Assembly (NCBI GenBank): GCA_963969495.1
Contig: OZ018318.1
Coordinates: forward strand, 99,758,641 to 99,822,640
Length of the DNA stretch: 64,000 bases
Direction: 5' to 3'
Source of the DNA: Ceratothoa steindachneri
Lineage: Eukaryota > Arthropoda > Malacostraca > Isopoda > Cymothoidae
Of the stretch, positions 1 through 10,372 are shown one piece after another (position 1 is the stretch's first letter; every line of letters starts with the position of its first letter). Both the position numbers and the translations under genes were made by a program. The notes beneath the pieces were generated by a model that made no database searches, was not told the origin of the DNA, and saw only the letters and a list, made by a program, of their open reading frames with translations.

Positions 1-149
1 AATCTGCACATTTAATTTTTAATTAATATTAAATTATTTAGTATATAAAGGTATGAAATATTTGTTATTATTTTTATTCTAGTTGATTAAAAGTACAAAG
101 ATAAGTGTAAACAAAAAGCTTATTCATTAAAAGAAATTAATAAGTCGTT

Positions 150-345
150 TTAATAGATTTCAGAGTGTAGTAATGTAGATAGAGGGGAGTAGAAAAAGGG
201 GCAAAGAAAAAGTAATAGCGTAGGCGAGTTGCGAACAGCTTCCCGCGTCGCTGGACCACTGTTAGCCAGCGGTGAATCCATTCGGCCATCCTGAGTCCCC
301 AAAAGGACTGATTCAAACGAAGCTTTTAAGCCACTCGCTTGCACT
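150..345 (-). repeat. Possible tRNA-derived SINE head
   Basis: On the minus strand a segment resembling RNA polymerase III A and B boxes is visible: TGGCCGAATGG (complement of about 278-288) and, about 45 bases later, GTTCGCAACTC (complement of about 228-238). The order and spacing fit a tRNA-like head, but the segment does not fold into a convincing tRNA, so a SINE head is more likely than a tRNA gene. It lies just upstream of the C-rich LINE. The flanking bases 1-150 are AT-rich with no gene seen. No poly-A tail or target duplication was found. Confidence 0.3.
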
Positions 346-607
346 TCTCGTACGCTATAGTAATATAAAAATATATTTAAAAGACCCACCGGCCCCCACT
401 TTCACCACACTCTCACCGCCTCTTGCCTCTCTCCAAACGCCCTCTCATGCCCGCACTTCTACCTAAAGAACCCCGCTTCGACAACCTCCACGCCTCCCTC
501 CACTGCCACTAACCCCCCTCCAACCGCTCCCGGCCCCCCTTCCACAGCTTCCAATCCCACTCCCACTGACACCCCAACCGTCACCTCCCCTCAGCCCACA
601 ACACCCC

Positions 608-1057
608 GTGCCAAACCAAAAAACCCTACCTCCAAACCCCCCCCCGCACACACAAGCACGGCCCCCCCCCTTCCCTCCTGCTGTTTCCATTCCTCCAACT
701 TCCACTCCTCCCCTGACCCAACCTCCTCTCTCCCCCGACACCCCACCTCTTATAATCTGTACCTCTCCTACTATCTCTAGCCCCTCATCTCCTAGCTCTA
801 TTCCATCCACCTCTGCTACTAACTTCCCCCTCCAAGACTCTACCCTTTCCAAGCCTACTACCTCGACACCTCCTTCCACAGAACACACTCCTCCCTCCAC
901 CACGGCCTGCCCACCCAATAGCACCACCGATAACCACCACAAACAACAGCTGACACGGGTAAAGGTACTCGCTCCTCACGCCTCCTGGGCAATTACCAAG
1001 GAGAAGGAAACGGTACCGAGGAAGACAGACTCCCGCGCACTCCGCCCACGACAATAG
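608..1057 (+). pseudogene. LINE-A ORF1-like proline/threonine-rich segment
   Basis: An open frame of about 149 codons encodes a Pro/Thr/Ser-rich, low-complexity polypeptide with no recognisable zinc knuckle or RRM. Its place directly upstream of the endonuclease matches where LINEs carry ORF1 (normally a nucleic-acid-binding chaperone), which is the only reason for the assignment. The codon content is a consequence of the C-rich strand: runs of CCC and ACC dominate. It could equally be non-coding 5' sequence that happens to be open because stop codons are rare in C-rich DNA. Confidence 0.3.
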
Positions 1058-1059
1058 AT

Positions 1060-3809
1060 TGCCTCAACGTGACACAACTAAACGTAATCAGTTGACACGG
1101 TATTCGCCATACGGTTGCCAACTGGGTGCTCAACACACAAAGACTCGACATAGTTCTCCTGAGCTCAACCAGCCTACTTCCTCCCAACAACAGACTCCGC
1201 ATCGCAGGCTACCACACGCACCTAGCTCAACAGGCGCAGCACCTAGGATCAGCGATTCTAGTAAAGTGCTCCATACACCACTCCTTCATCAAAACACATG
1301 TCGACTCCTTTCTAGCCTGCAAGATAGAGAAACAAGCTCCGGTCCCATTCTAGTGGCCACATACTACATACCACCACGCCTAAAATTAAACACAGAAGCC
1401 CCACTCCGGGCCCTATCAAACTATAACCTCCCTATCTTCTTCGCGGAAGACCTTAACGCCTTTTACCCGACACTCCTTTCGAACAACACGAATGACGCGG
1501 GAAGGTACCTGGCCGGTGCCTTGCAGCGCTATTGCTGCGAGCACATCGGCCCTGCCTTCCCCACATCTTTGGTCTTCGTGGAGGTACCACGTCCCCGGAC
1601 GTTGTCTTCCGCAACGACCACGCCACACGCTTCCACACACACATATCACCCGGTCCCCACGTACTATCTGACCACATACCGATATGCCTTATCATATCCA
1701 CATCTCCCATACTCATACCTACACCACCTCTCTACGATTACAAAAACACAAACGGGGAAGAGTTCAGGAGACACATAACAGAAAACACGCCACAAAACTT
1801 CGACCTAGAGGACACCAATCCAGACCTCATATACGACCACTGGTGCTCAATTCTAAACACCATAACCGCTGCACGCAACCTACACTCACCACAAAAAAAC
1901 TACACTTGCATAAAACATTTCACATTCTCCAAACACACTCAGAGACTCATCACACAGTACAATATACACTACACTAGAATCCCACGAAAACACAACATAA
2001 ATCACTTACGTACCCGCATCCTACAGTGCGTGCAGCTAGACAGGAACCGGCAGTGGTGAGAGGTCGTCTGCATCGCGGACGACACCCGTTGCACGGACCC
2101 TTCCTCCTTCTGGTGGCACGTAAAAAGGATGTTAGGCACCGATCCATGCAAACCCATCACCCTCCAAGTAAACAACCAAACACTCACAGACACTAACGTC
2201 ATTCTCGACGCATTTAGGTCTCACTGGTACACGGTACATACACACAACCCACCCAAACCACACGCGCAGGAGCACTTCCAGGAAATCCAGGAGTGGTGTC
2301 GGGTCCACGCTCATGAGCTAAAGTCTGCCCCCCCTGATACGAATGGAGTTGCTCGACTACACATCCACATTAACCACTCCAATCACCGTCGAGGAAACAA
2401 AACACTACATTAAAACCACACCAAAACGCGCTCCCGGCCATTCTGGGCTACCAGCCACACTTATACACAACCTCCCCGCAAACATATACCCCACACTTAC
2501 ACACCTATTTAACGCCTCACTAGCATCAAGCCACTTCCCTAAAATATTCAAAGTCTCTCACAACATACTCCTACACAAAAAAAAACAAAGACCCAAAACA
2601 CCCAAATAACTACAGGCCTATTGCTCTATTAGAGCACCTAGACAAAATACTCAAACGAATGGTCAACTGCCGCCTACGGGAGTTCCTGGAAGAGAGGGAC
2701 TGGTTCTCTTCCCATTAATACAGGTTTAGGAGAAGCCGGTCCACTCAGGCGGCCGTGACTATCGTTCACGACAGAATACAAAAAAAAAAAAACGCCAGGT
2801 ACATCAAAAGACTCTCTCCATCAGTAAGGACGTGGAGAAAACCTTCAATAAAGTGTGGCACGAGGGACTCCGTTGGAAACTCGCCAACAATTCGGAGTTA
2901 CCTCTCTGCACCAGAAGGCTCCTCTCGCACTGCCTCACTGAACGGAGTTGCCACATAAAATACAATAATACCATCTTACGCCCCTTCACACTACGCTCAA
3001 GCGTTTCCCAAGGAAGCGAACTAGCACCCACACTATACATTATGTTCACAAACGACACCCCACGCCCACCAGAAAACTGCTTTCACACATACACAGTGGC
3101 CTACGCCGATGACGAGACCATTCTCGTCAGCGGCCGAGGCCCAGAAGAAATCGCGCGCCACGCTCAAACAATACTAGACGACAAGACAGATTACGAGGAT
3201 AAATTGCTGATCGCCACGAATCCTCAGAAGACACAGATGACACTCTACGGCGCTAGAGATCACTTCATGCACAACCTACAAATCTTCTCACATACACCAG
3301 ACATGAACCACCTAAACCAAACAAGGCTCGAATATACTCAACGTACCAAAATCCTCGGGGTCACTTTTGAAAAGGCCCTCAGGTTCAATATACACCAAAA
3401 CATAATACTAGCAAGAGCCTCACGAACGAACGCATCGCTGGGTAGGTTCTACTCTGCAAGCAAAAGACTAAAACTACATCTATACCAAGCACTCGTGCGA
3501 CCTATTCTCACGTACGCCCCACTTTCACTCGTAGCCGCGAACGACACGTGGAAGCTGAAGGCTCAGCGCATTCAGAACTCTGCTCTGAAGCGCGCTTGCC
3601 GCTCCCCGCTGTACTCGAGAATGGCCGCACTACACAACAACAACAAATTAGCTCCCCTCAACACTTTCGCTCACACCAGACTTACAAAACAACTCGGAAA
3701 ACTCACCAGAGACCCATTATATACTGCATTACACGTAAGAAGGTATGCACTGGCGCCGCGCTATCCCGCGGCCTATGAACACCCGCCACCCATACCGTTC
3801 TTCGCATAA
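1060..3809 (+). pseudogene. LINE-A ORF2: endonuclease-reverse transcriptase, frameshifted
   Basis: The product would nick the target DNA and copy the element RNA. The endonuclease part shows FFAEDLNAFYP (about 1437-1470, where families usually have GDFNA) and the late motif LSDHIPI (about 1664-1690). Reverse transcriptase begins near KTTPKRAPGHSGLP (about 2410), continues with NYRPIALLEHLDKIL (about 2605), SVSQGSELAPTLYIMFTNDT and the catalytic AYADDE (about 3102), and ends in a typical RIQNSALKR thumb region. The reading frame shifts between about 1350 and 1530, at the A-rich run near 2585, and near 2830. An in-frame stop lies at 2057-2059. It ends at a TAA after IPFFA. Confidence 0.85.
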
Positions 3810-4076
3810 CCAGAAGGCATCATGAATAACGCGTTTCTAACTGAGCAGACAGCCTCGCCCTCCTGACCTGCCTCCAACCCTCGTCCAGTCCAAACCACGA
3901 GACCAACGCTGCCACAACAACACCACGCATCGGTGTATATCCATCGACCTATCAACTCTTGCTATCTTTTCTTAAATGTTTTCCGCAACCCTCCTCTTTG
4001 ACTACCTGATCGCCTGTATTACATAATGCGATCCCTCTCAGCCCTTTCTATAAACAAAATGAATGAATGATCGGAC

Positions 4077-4859
4077 GGGACTCGTTCGCTCGCCACCTAA
4101 AATAACGGTCTCTTAAAGCGTCCTTTTGCGTAAACATTATTTTGTACTTTGTGATTAAATAAAGAGGTACATATATGTGTACCCTTTTTGCACCAAAGCA
4201 GGATGCTTTCTCTGTTGATAAAGGTGCATGATCAGTTAATTGAAGGGCATTTGATTCACGTTGCCATAATTCACGTTAAATTCAATCTGCATATACTATA
4301 AATATAGGTGTTGCAAAAGAAAGCAGGTAGGTTCGTGCATGGTAAACCTACGCTAATTAACATTATCGTTAGGTACTAGCAATTTTGACATTTTTTAAAA
4401 AAATAAGAGATAGTGAAACTTGTCAATTCAATTAAGTATCATATATTTAGCTATAATAAATCTACGCATTCAAATGAATGCGTAGATTGGAAGTAGGATT
4501 ACTCACCGCAGAAATTTCGCCATTGCATGATGTAGATACACACTTCACTTTTTTCCCGTCTGAAGATTTCACTCTAAAATAAATGACCATTTAGTAAAGG
4601 ATGACTTTAATTACATGATTCTTTATTATTGTATAATCTCTCCATTTCACATTTTCGAAGAAGCTGAAGTTGGCATGCAGCAGTTGAAATAATGCTGAGC
4701 ACTCTCACTATATAACCGAACACAACTGTGACCATCTGTTAACTGAATTTGAACTGATTCAAGCAATCTTCCCTCACCGGCTCACGCAGTCAACCATTTG
4801 TTTCATACAAGTTGCGACAAGCTAAAACATGCATTAAACGTTCTTAACAGCTATATATA
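4077..4859. other. AT-rich spacer with one short hairpin
   Basis: No coding sequence is recognised. The one structure is a near-perfect palindrome at 4461-4486 with 12-base arms (tctacgcattca / tgaatgcgtaga) and a 2-base loop. Confidence 0.5.
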
Positions 4860-4989
4860 CCTATTATCAGTAAAGTATTTGCAAAAAGAATATTTAAATA
4901 CTTTCAAAAGTATTTAAATACATGATTTCAAATGTATTTACAAATACAATTTTAAATACATAAATGTATTTAAATACTGCCAACCTCTG
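4860..4989. mobile_element. hAT-like element terminus with GTATTTAAATAC palindromes
   Basis: Read on the minus strand from 4989, the segment begins CAGAGGTTGGCAGTATT, a hAT-style end. It then carries repeated copies of the 12-base palindrome gtatttaaatac and variants. Such subterminal palindromes are common near hAT ends, where transposase binds. No matching second terminus was located to the left, so this is probably a truncated element end. Confidence 0.4.
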
Positions 4990-5098
4990 TAAGGAATATA
5001 CATTTAGTGAACAACACAACCAATAAAAAAAATGATCGTGCATTCAAACTTCGCCCATTATTTCAGCATATGCAAACTAAATTTTAGAGCATAGTGGA

Positions 5099-6064
5099 TT
5101 GGAGGAGCATATGTCCATAGATGAAAGTATGATACTCTACTATGGTACACGTTGTCCAAAGCAATTTATTAAAGGTAAACCCATTAGATTTGGATTCAAA
5201 ATATTAGCACTTTGTTATAAGCATGGGTACATGTATTATTTCGAATTGTATACAGGAAAAAGTGCGACATCAACACAACCAGGTCCAAATAAATTGGGTG
5301 TTGGCGGAAATGTTGTGATGGATCTGATTGCAAAGACCGGCGTACCTCATAAAAGGGGTTATAAAGTATTCTTTGCTAATTATTTTACTAGGTTTGGTCT
5401 CATGGATGAGCTAACTAAGATTTGGATATGTGAATCAGCTACTTGGAAAGAATACAGAACAGGAAGATGTCCTTTGAAATCCAAAGCAGAAATGAAAATA
5501 TCATCATGGGGAACCACTGACTTCCGCTCATCTGATAATTTGGTCGTTGTTAAGTGGAAAGATAATAACGATGTGATATTGGTGTCTAATTTTGAAACCT
5601 ACACACTGAGTTCAACCCAGCGTGAGATAAAGTTCAAAATAAATGTTCCGCAACCACAGAGCATACACAATTATAACAAATATATGAGGTATGAAGATCA
5701 GCTTAACAAAAACGTTAGCACCTATCGTATTACACTGAGACCAAATAAGTGGTGGTGGCATATTTTTTCATATATGATACCAGTTGCAGTTTGCAATGCC
5801 CGTATTTTGATGAACAAAGTTGGCACTAAAATTACTTTATATCAGTTTATTGAAAATGTGTCACTCACTCTTTTGAAAACTCATTGAGTGCCAAGCGTTC
5901 GAGGCAAAGTAGTTTCGAATAATGTGAAAGATTTGTGTCAATATGATAACATCGATCATTGGATCGTGTGCATTCCAAAACAAAGACGTTGTAAAGATTG
6001 TTCAGGAAAAAGTCATTTTCAGTGCTACAAATGCGACATTGGCTTACATCCCAAATGTTTTTAA
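5099..6064 (+). pseudogene. piggyBac-family transposase, N-terminally truncated and inactivated
   Basis: The translation matches the catalytic half of piggyBac (PGBD) transposases. MSIDESMILYYGTRCPKQFI carries the first catalytic Asp, followed by GKPIRFGFKILALC. Then come WKDNNDVILVSN, the YNKYMRYEDQLNKN segment (the family's MGGVDxxDxxR-like region) and a WWWHIFSYMIPVAVCNARIL helix. A TGA at 5885-5887 interrupts the frame. Beyond it the same frame encodes the family's Cys-rich zinc finger (RRCKDCSGKSHFQCYKC...LHPKC) to a stop at 6062-6064. The second catalytic Asp, normally in a DNYF/DNWF motif, is Ala here (FFANYF, codon 5375-5377). The first clear ATG is at 5111. The N-terminal domain is absent, and no TTAA-flanked inverted repeats were identified. 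Confidence 0.9.
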
Positions 6065-6504
6065 AAAATATCATGTTCAACAAACTAATAAAAGATGATA
6101 TATATAGCTGATTTAAGTATATATACTTGTAAATATAAAACATTCATATAATTTATAAAGGAAAACAATTTTTATCATCATTATTTAAATATACCTAATC
6201 ATTTAAAAAATATGTAGTCATTAGTAACATCATGAATTTTGCGAATGGTACTAATTATTCCAATAATTTATTTAAACTCTTACAAGCATGCGATATTGAG
6301 TATGGGTTCTGCCGAGCGTCCGCTATAACTGACAGGTTGTGATTCCCTAACTCCTTGAGATATTGAAATGATACTTCTCCACAATATTACGTATTGTACT
6401 CTTATTATTATGTTAAAATTTCAAACAATTTGAGAAATAATCCAACTTCCGGTACGAATGGTTTAAACTGGTTTAACGATAATAGCTTTAAAAAGTTTCC
6501 CCTT
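6065..6504. other. AT-rich spacer, nothing recognised
   Basis: This is AT-rich DNA without a recognisable coding or structural feature. It may be decayed upstream sequence of the CR1-like fragment that follows. Confidence 0.4.
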
Positions 6505-6946
6505 TAAAATCATCAATAAATGGAACACACTCCCCACGGAGGTAGTAAATGCTAGTACTCAGGGCCGTATTTAGGATGTGGGTGGCCCGGGGCCCATTTT
6601 GGTGGGGGTCCATTGTTAGCTGTTAGGCATTGGCGGATCCAAGATTGTTTCAGGAGGGCGGGGGGCAATGTTGGCCCTATTGCATACACCACAGACTAGT
6701 AACCTAAATCCTAATATATAAATAAGACACTTTTACTTAGGAAATACTGAACGGGGACTATTCTTCCAATGCTATAATATGCAATGCATACACACGAAAT
6801 GAAATGAACACAAGTTGTTTTTACCAAATTTATTTACACACAGAAATTCAGTTACAATTATTTATTTTTTACTAAAAAATTATAGTATAACTAACAACTA
6901 ACAAGTAAACATAGTTCAAATCAGAGAATGGATGGAGTTATTACCA

Positions 6947-7432
6947 TTACAGTCCAGACACTTTTCTCGATTTTTGTGTTGCAAAGTCGCTGATGATGTC
7001 ACTGAAGTTCAATTCACGCAGTATATCTGACTCGATGCTCATGATAGCCAGATTTACAAGTCGTTCCTGCTTCATAGATGTCCGTAATCGGTTCTCAATT
7101 AATTTGAGTTTTGAGAAGGAGCGCTCGCCACTGCAGTTTGATACCATCAAGATAAGGTACATCTGTAGAGCTATATCAATGTTTGGGAAAGTGTCCTGCA
7201 CACCCTTGTCTCTGATAAGTCTGTACAGGGAAAGCTCAGTGCTGATATCTTTTGGCTCCTCGTCCGTGAAGATATCGGCAAATGTTACAAACTGACACAG
7301 TTCATCAATAAATATAATGTCCAAGTCATCTGGATAAGACCTGATGAGTTGCTCTGTTGTGCCATAGTCCATACATACCTGGGCCACGGTCCATACACAC
7401 CTATAGGCACCACCAAATAGACATAAAAACAT
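6947..7432 (-). pseudogene. hAT transposase C-terminal dimerisation domain
   Basis: The translation contains NCSGERSFSKLKLIENRLRT followed by SMKQERLVNLAIMSIESDIL. This is the classic hAT dimerisation signature (ERxFSxLKLIKxRLRSxMxQERLxNLxxLxIE). In intact transposases this helix cluster completes the RNase H-like catalytic fold and drives oligomerisation. The upstream DNA-binding and catalytic residues are missing. The first 30 or so residues (Cys/Trp-rich) look like read-through of non-coding sequence. It runs antisense relative to the CR1 fragment into which it inserted. Confidence 0.85.
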
Positions 7433-7852
7433 ATAATGCTGAAAGATTATTTAATTATGTGCTCCAGTATTACCATACAGTAGAAAAATATTATTTTAGT
7501 CATAGACAAATAATTATTTGAGCGCTCTCTCTCTATCTCGCTTCAAACATTGCCCTGAAATAACAAAATGAGGTCCATTTATGTGAGCATAAACTTAATA
7601 AACTCTACTGTTGTCCATTCACACCTATAGGCACCACCAATTTGACATAAAAACACTGTTAAAACCAGAATATACTGTTTATGACACTACCTACCTCTCA
7701 CCAGGGTCTATAGATCCTGCCTCTCATAACATACGAGCGAAATTATGTAAACAAAGTCTTACCACAAATCAAACACTTGAGCATTTTATGTCTTAGTAAC
7801 ACCAAATTCCCTACAAACCCTTATCAGTTTATCTAAAATACCTTATAAACAT

Positions 7853-7854
<2 letters not shown>

Positions 7855-7933
<79 letters not shown>
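7855..7933. repeat. (TA)n microsatellite
   Basis: About 40 uninterrupted TA units lie inside the hAT element. Such tracts recur in this window at 14573-14655, 33954-33976, 40272-40329, 40990-41025 and 41206-41258. Confidence 0.99.
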
Positions 7934-7935
<2 letters not shown>

Positions 7936-8275
7936 AAACATTTAAGGGGTTATAAATGTATTGTTTACTTCTATTAAAATTTATTTTTGGTGGGAGGCCC
8001 CCTCTTGGTGGGTGGCCTAAGTCCCCGGCCCCTTGGGCCCACCCCTTAATCCCGCTCTGCTAGTACTGTAGATAGATTTAAAAACAAAATTGACAGGTAT
8101 TTTACGAATACTGATATTAATTGTATTCGGAGCCCTGTTGTGGATCAAATGTCGCATGAGTGAACATAGTGGCGATAATGTCCAAAAGAGGACTACTAGC
8201 ATATTAGTAGAGAATGGGACTGGCCTTTGGGTGGACTAAGTAGTCCTTGCTGGATTCCTGTAACTATGTAACTAT

Positions 8276-8840
8276 TACATAACTCTTTTTGGATAGCAGA
8301 ATACATCTATGGCTTAAATAATATATAAACATAAATATGTCTGAAATTTGGAGGGGGCTTCAGCTCCATGAATCCGCGTCTGACACGTTAGAATAGATAA
8401 CGTGATCAATACATTTGCCCAAAAGAATAGGAGGTTGATATACATGTGAAATGCTATGTGTTAGATGCTGTTATTATGTCTTTCAGACCCGTTTATGTTT
8501 ATATTTCTTTTCCAAGCCATACTTGTATTCTGCTATTCAGAAACACTAATGCAATAATATAGAATATGTATAAAAATAGCTTTTTAAACATGTCTTAAAT
8601 GCAGGTGAATCTCAAAAATAATGATTAAATTCCGTATTATACCTTAGCTGACGTCCAAAAGCTACGAGTACAATTCATAATTTTCTGATGTGTGTAAAAA
8701 AAATCGATTTGAGAGTTGGTGCTCACTCTTGTGTGAGTTGCTGTTATTTATTATCAATGCCGTGTACGATAAACATTATTACTGATCAATGCTCTTTTCT
8801 CAGACTATTCGGAGGGAGAAATTCTAGCTAGCCCACTCCC
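8276..8840. other. AT-rich spacer
   Basis: No gene is recognised. Near 8351-8385 the complement reads cagacgcggattcatggag with a run of C, resembling a lone hAT terminus, but no partner was found. Confidence 0.4.
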
Positions 8841-9895
8841 TCATCTCCAATTTATATCCTGGAAGAGCCACTGCCCCTCTCGCATGGCACCTATTCATGA
8901 TGGCTCCTCCGCACCCCCCATACTATTTCGGCCGTCTTCTCTCACCGGTCTGAGTGATAACAGTAATTCTTTAATGGACCTGTCAGGGGATTCTTCCCAA
9001 ATGGGAGGAATTCCCCTATTTAGTATCTAGAATAGCACCTTCTGTTTTTACTTGCAGGAAAATAAACAGAGGAACCGAACTTTTCTCCAACTTTCGTCAT
9101 TTCACCGGTTTTAACTCTACCACCTCTGGCGGGGTGGCGCGTGGTAGTGTTTCGCTCCTGGTTAGCACTAACCGCTTTTGCACGCCTTCAGCTCTGCGGA
9201 CTACTATTCAAGCAGTCATAGCCCGTGTTCGTCTTAGGGAAAGATTTTATACTTTTTGATCGATTTATATTCTCCCAGACGAGCTTCCTTCAAGGGCCCA
9301 GTTTTTAGATCCTTTATCGCAGCTTCTTACCCCATTTCTAGTTCAAGGTTACTTACTTGCTGGACACCCATGGGGATTGGGGGTAGAATGAGCAACCCTC
9401 AAGGGGTCTCCTTGAATTTATTTTATCCATTCTTAACTCCGGTCATGTTACCTCCTACCACATTCAAACTGATTCTTTCATTTGTGTGAATTTATCTATT
9501 TGTTCCGCGGGCTGTATCCCTGATTTTAAATTATCTGTTTTAGATGATTGCATGGCAGCGACCCTATTGTCTTGAAACACACGACCTTTTGCCCTTCATA
9601 TTCCCCTAGATGGAGTGTTGCAAGGGACGATTGGTCAAAGTTCCATTATGCATCCTTCACTAGTAAACAAATTGTAGATTTTGGACATATTGATGCGGCT
9701 ATGCATTACTTTCCCTGTTTAGTGTTTGCGGCTGTCAAGTCTGCAATTCCTCGTACTCGGTCCCACCTGTACAGAACATCGGTCCATTGTGGAATGATGA
9801 TTGCACTCGTATGTTGGCGAGCTATAAAAAGGTTCATGCACGGTTCTGCCTAAACTCAACCCCTCCAAACTGTATTAACTGAAATCGAACTAGAG
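8841..9895 (+). pseudogene. LINE endonuclease fragment, heavily decayed
   Basis: Fragments of an apurinic-type LINE endonuclease occur in order across several frames: NLQFISWK near 8848, GGVARGSVSLLVSTNRFCTP near 9135, IYIPPDELPSRAQFLDPLSQ near 9265, then ICSAGCIPDFKLSVLDD near 9500 and a HGSDP remnant. PRWSVARDDWSKFHYASF follows near 9610. The order agrees with the better preserved endonuclease of the LINE-I copy near 56.5-57.5 kb (GDLNSRQSFWGD ... LDLSLCSSD ... GSDHFPI). Multiple stops and frameshifts make it dead. It stops where the hAT-1 terminus begins, which looks like the insertion point of that element. Confidence 0.65.
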
Positions 9896-10372
9896 CAGGG
9901 TCGGCAAACTACGGCCATCTAGCCGCATGCAGCACGCTAAAGGTTTTTATGTAGTCCGACTAGATCGAGTCATATACTCACATTATTTTGGCTTTCCTTT
10001 AGGTGTCTTGATAATGTCAAAGAGATAAGATGTGCCTGTTGTAAGTTCTTAATATACAAGCTTTGATATACCGTACAATTTAATTTAATTATATTTAATA
10101 TGCAATTTCAGACTATCTTTTATTATCTGACAAAAGTTACTCAACATGAGTTGTTTAAAGCTATTTGTCGAAAAATTGGAGTTAAAACTGTATGTTTGAT
10201 TTGTCATTAAACAGTTTCTGTGGTCAAGGGATACAAGCAAGACCTGCAAAAAGGCAATATTAGGTAAAAAGTTTGGAGCAACGACAAATGTGTTTGAGAA
10301 AAGTTCCTTTTTACAAAGGAACGCAACAAAGGCAAGTTTTGTTTTGACAAATAAAAATGCAAAGCAAATCAA

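Larger units (their letters stand above)
365..4076 (+). mobile_element. Degenerate non-LTR retrotransposon, Jockey-superfamily-like (LINE-A)
   Basis: An ORF1-like proline-rich stretch is followed by endonuclease, reverse transcriptase and a 3' end with the short tandem tail AATGAATGAATGA at about 4061-4073. The plus strand is strikingly C-rich and G-poor over most of its length, unlike the AT-rich flanks. The 5' limit is approximate. No target-site duplication could be identified with confidence. Clade assignment rests on the apurinic-type endonuclease plus YADD reverse transcriptase and is tentative. The copy is dead because ORF2 is broken several times. Confidence 0.8.
6560..8059 (-). mobile_element. 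hAT element with TIRs and perfect 8-bp target duplication
   Basis: The left end CAGGGCCGTATTTAGGATG and the right end read inward (CAGAGCGGGATTAAGGGG) form imperfect terminal inverted repeats. Both then continue through GTGGG-rich and GGGGCC blocks. The flanking octamer ctagtact occurs at 6552-6559 and again at 8060-8067, a perfect 8-bp target duplication as expected for hAT. The element is 1500 bp and keeps only the C-terminal part of a transposase, so it is a deletion derivative. A roughly 35-base segment is repeated inside it (7391-7430 and 7616-7655), and it carries a (TA)n tract. Confidence 0.93.
6505..8275 (+). pseudogene. CR1-like LINE 3' end, split by a hAT insertion
   Basis: Two pieces belong together: about 6505-6559 and 8060-8275. 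If one copy of the 8-base duplication is ignored they form one reading, (I)KWNTLPTEVVNAST then VDRFKNKIDRYFTNTD. This is the last conserved stretch of CR1-type reverse transcriptase ORFs and is similar to the C-terminus of the CR1 copy at 61.7 kb. The tail ends with two copies of gtaactat (about 8261-8277) and no poly-A, a hallmark of CR1 elements. The intervening 1.5 kb is the hAT element described separately. Confidence 0.7.

Noticed and set aside
225..300. A genuine tRNA gene on the minus strand
   Set aside because: Only A/B-box-like motifs are present; acceptor and anticodon stems do not pair, so a SINE head fits better.
463..942. Long minus-strand open frame rich in Gly/Val
   Set aside because: It is the antisense of the C-rich LINE-A 5' region; the low-complexity product and G/C bias explain the lack of stops.
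5099..6064. piggyBac-derived host gene
   Set aside because: No N-terminal domain, a missing catalytic Asp and an in-frame TGA; no exon structure or other sign of constraint.
6620..8385. Possible second hAT element from a ggcggatccaag end near 6632 to a gaatccgcgtctg end near 8384
   Set aside because: One end lies inside the well-defined 6560-8059 element and the other outside; flanking octamers do not match.
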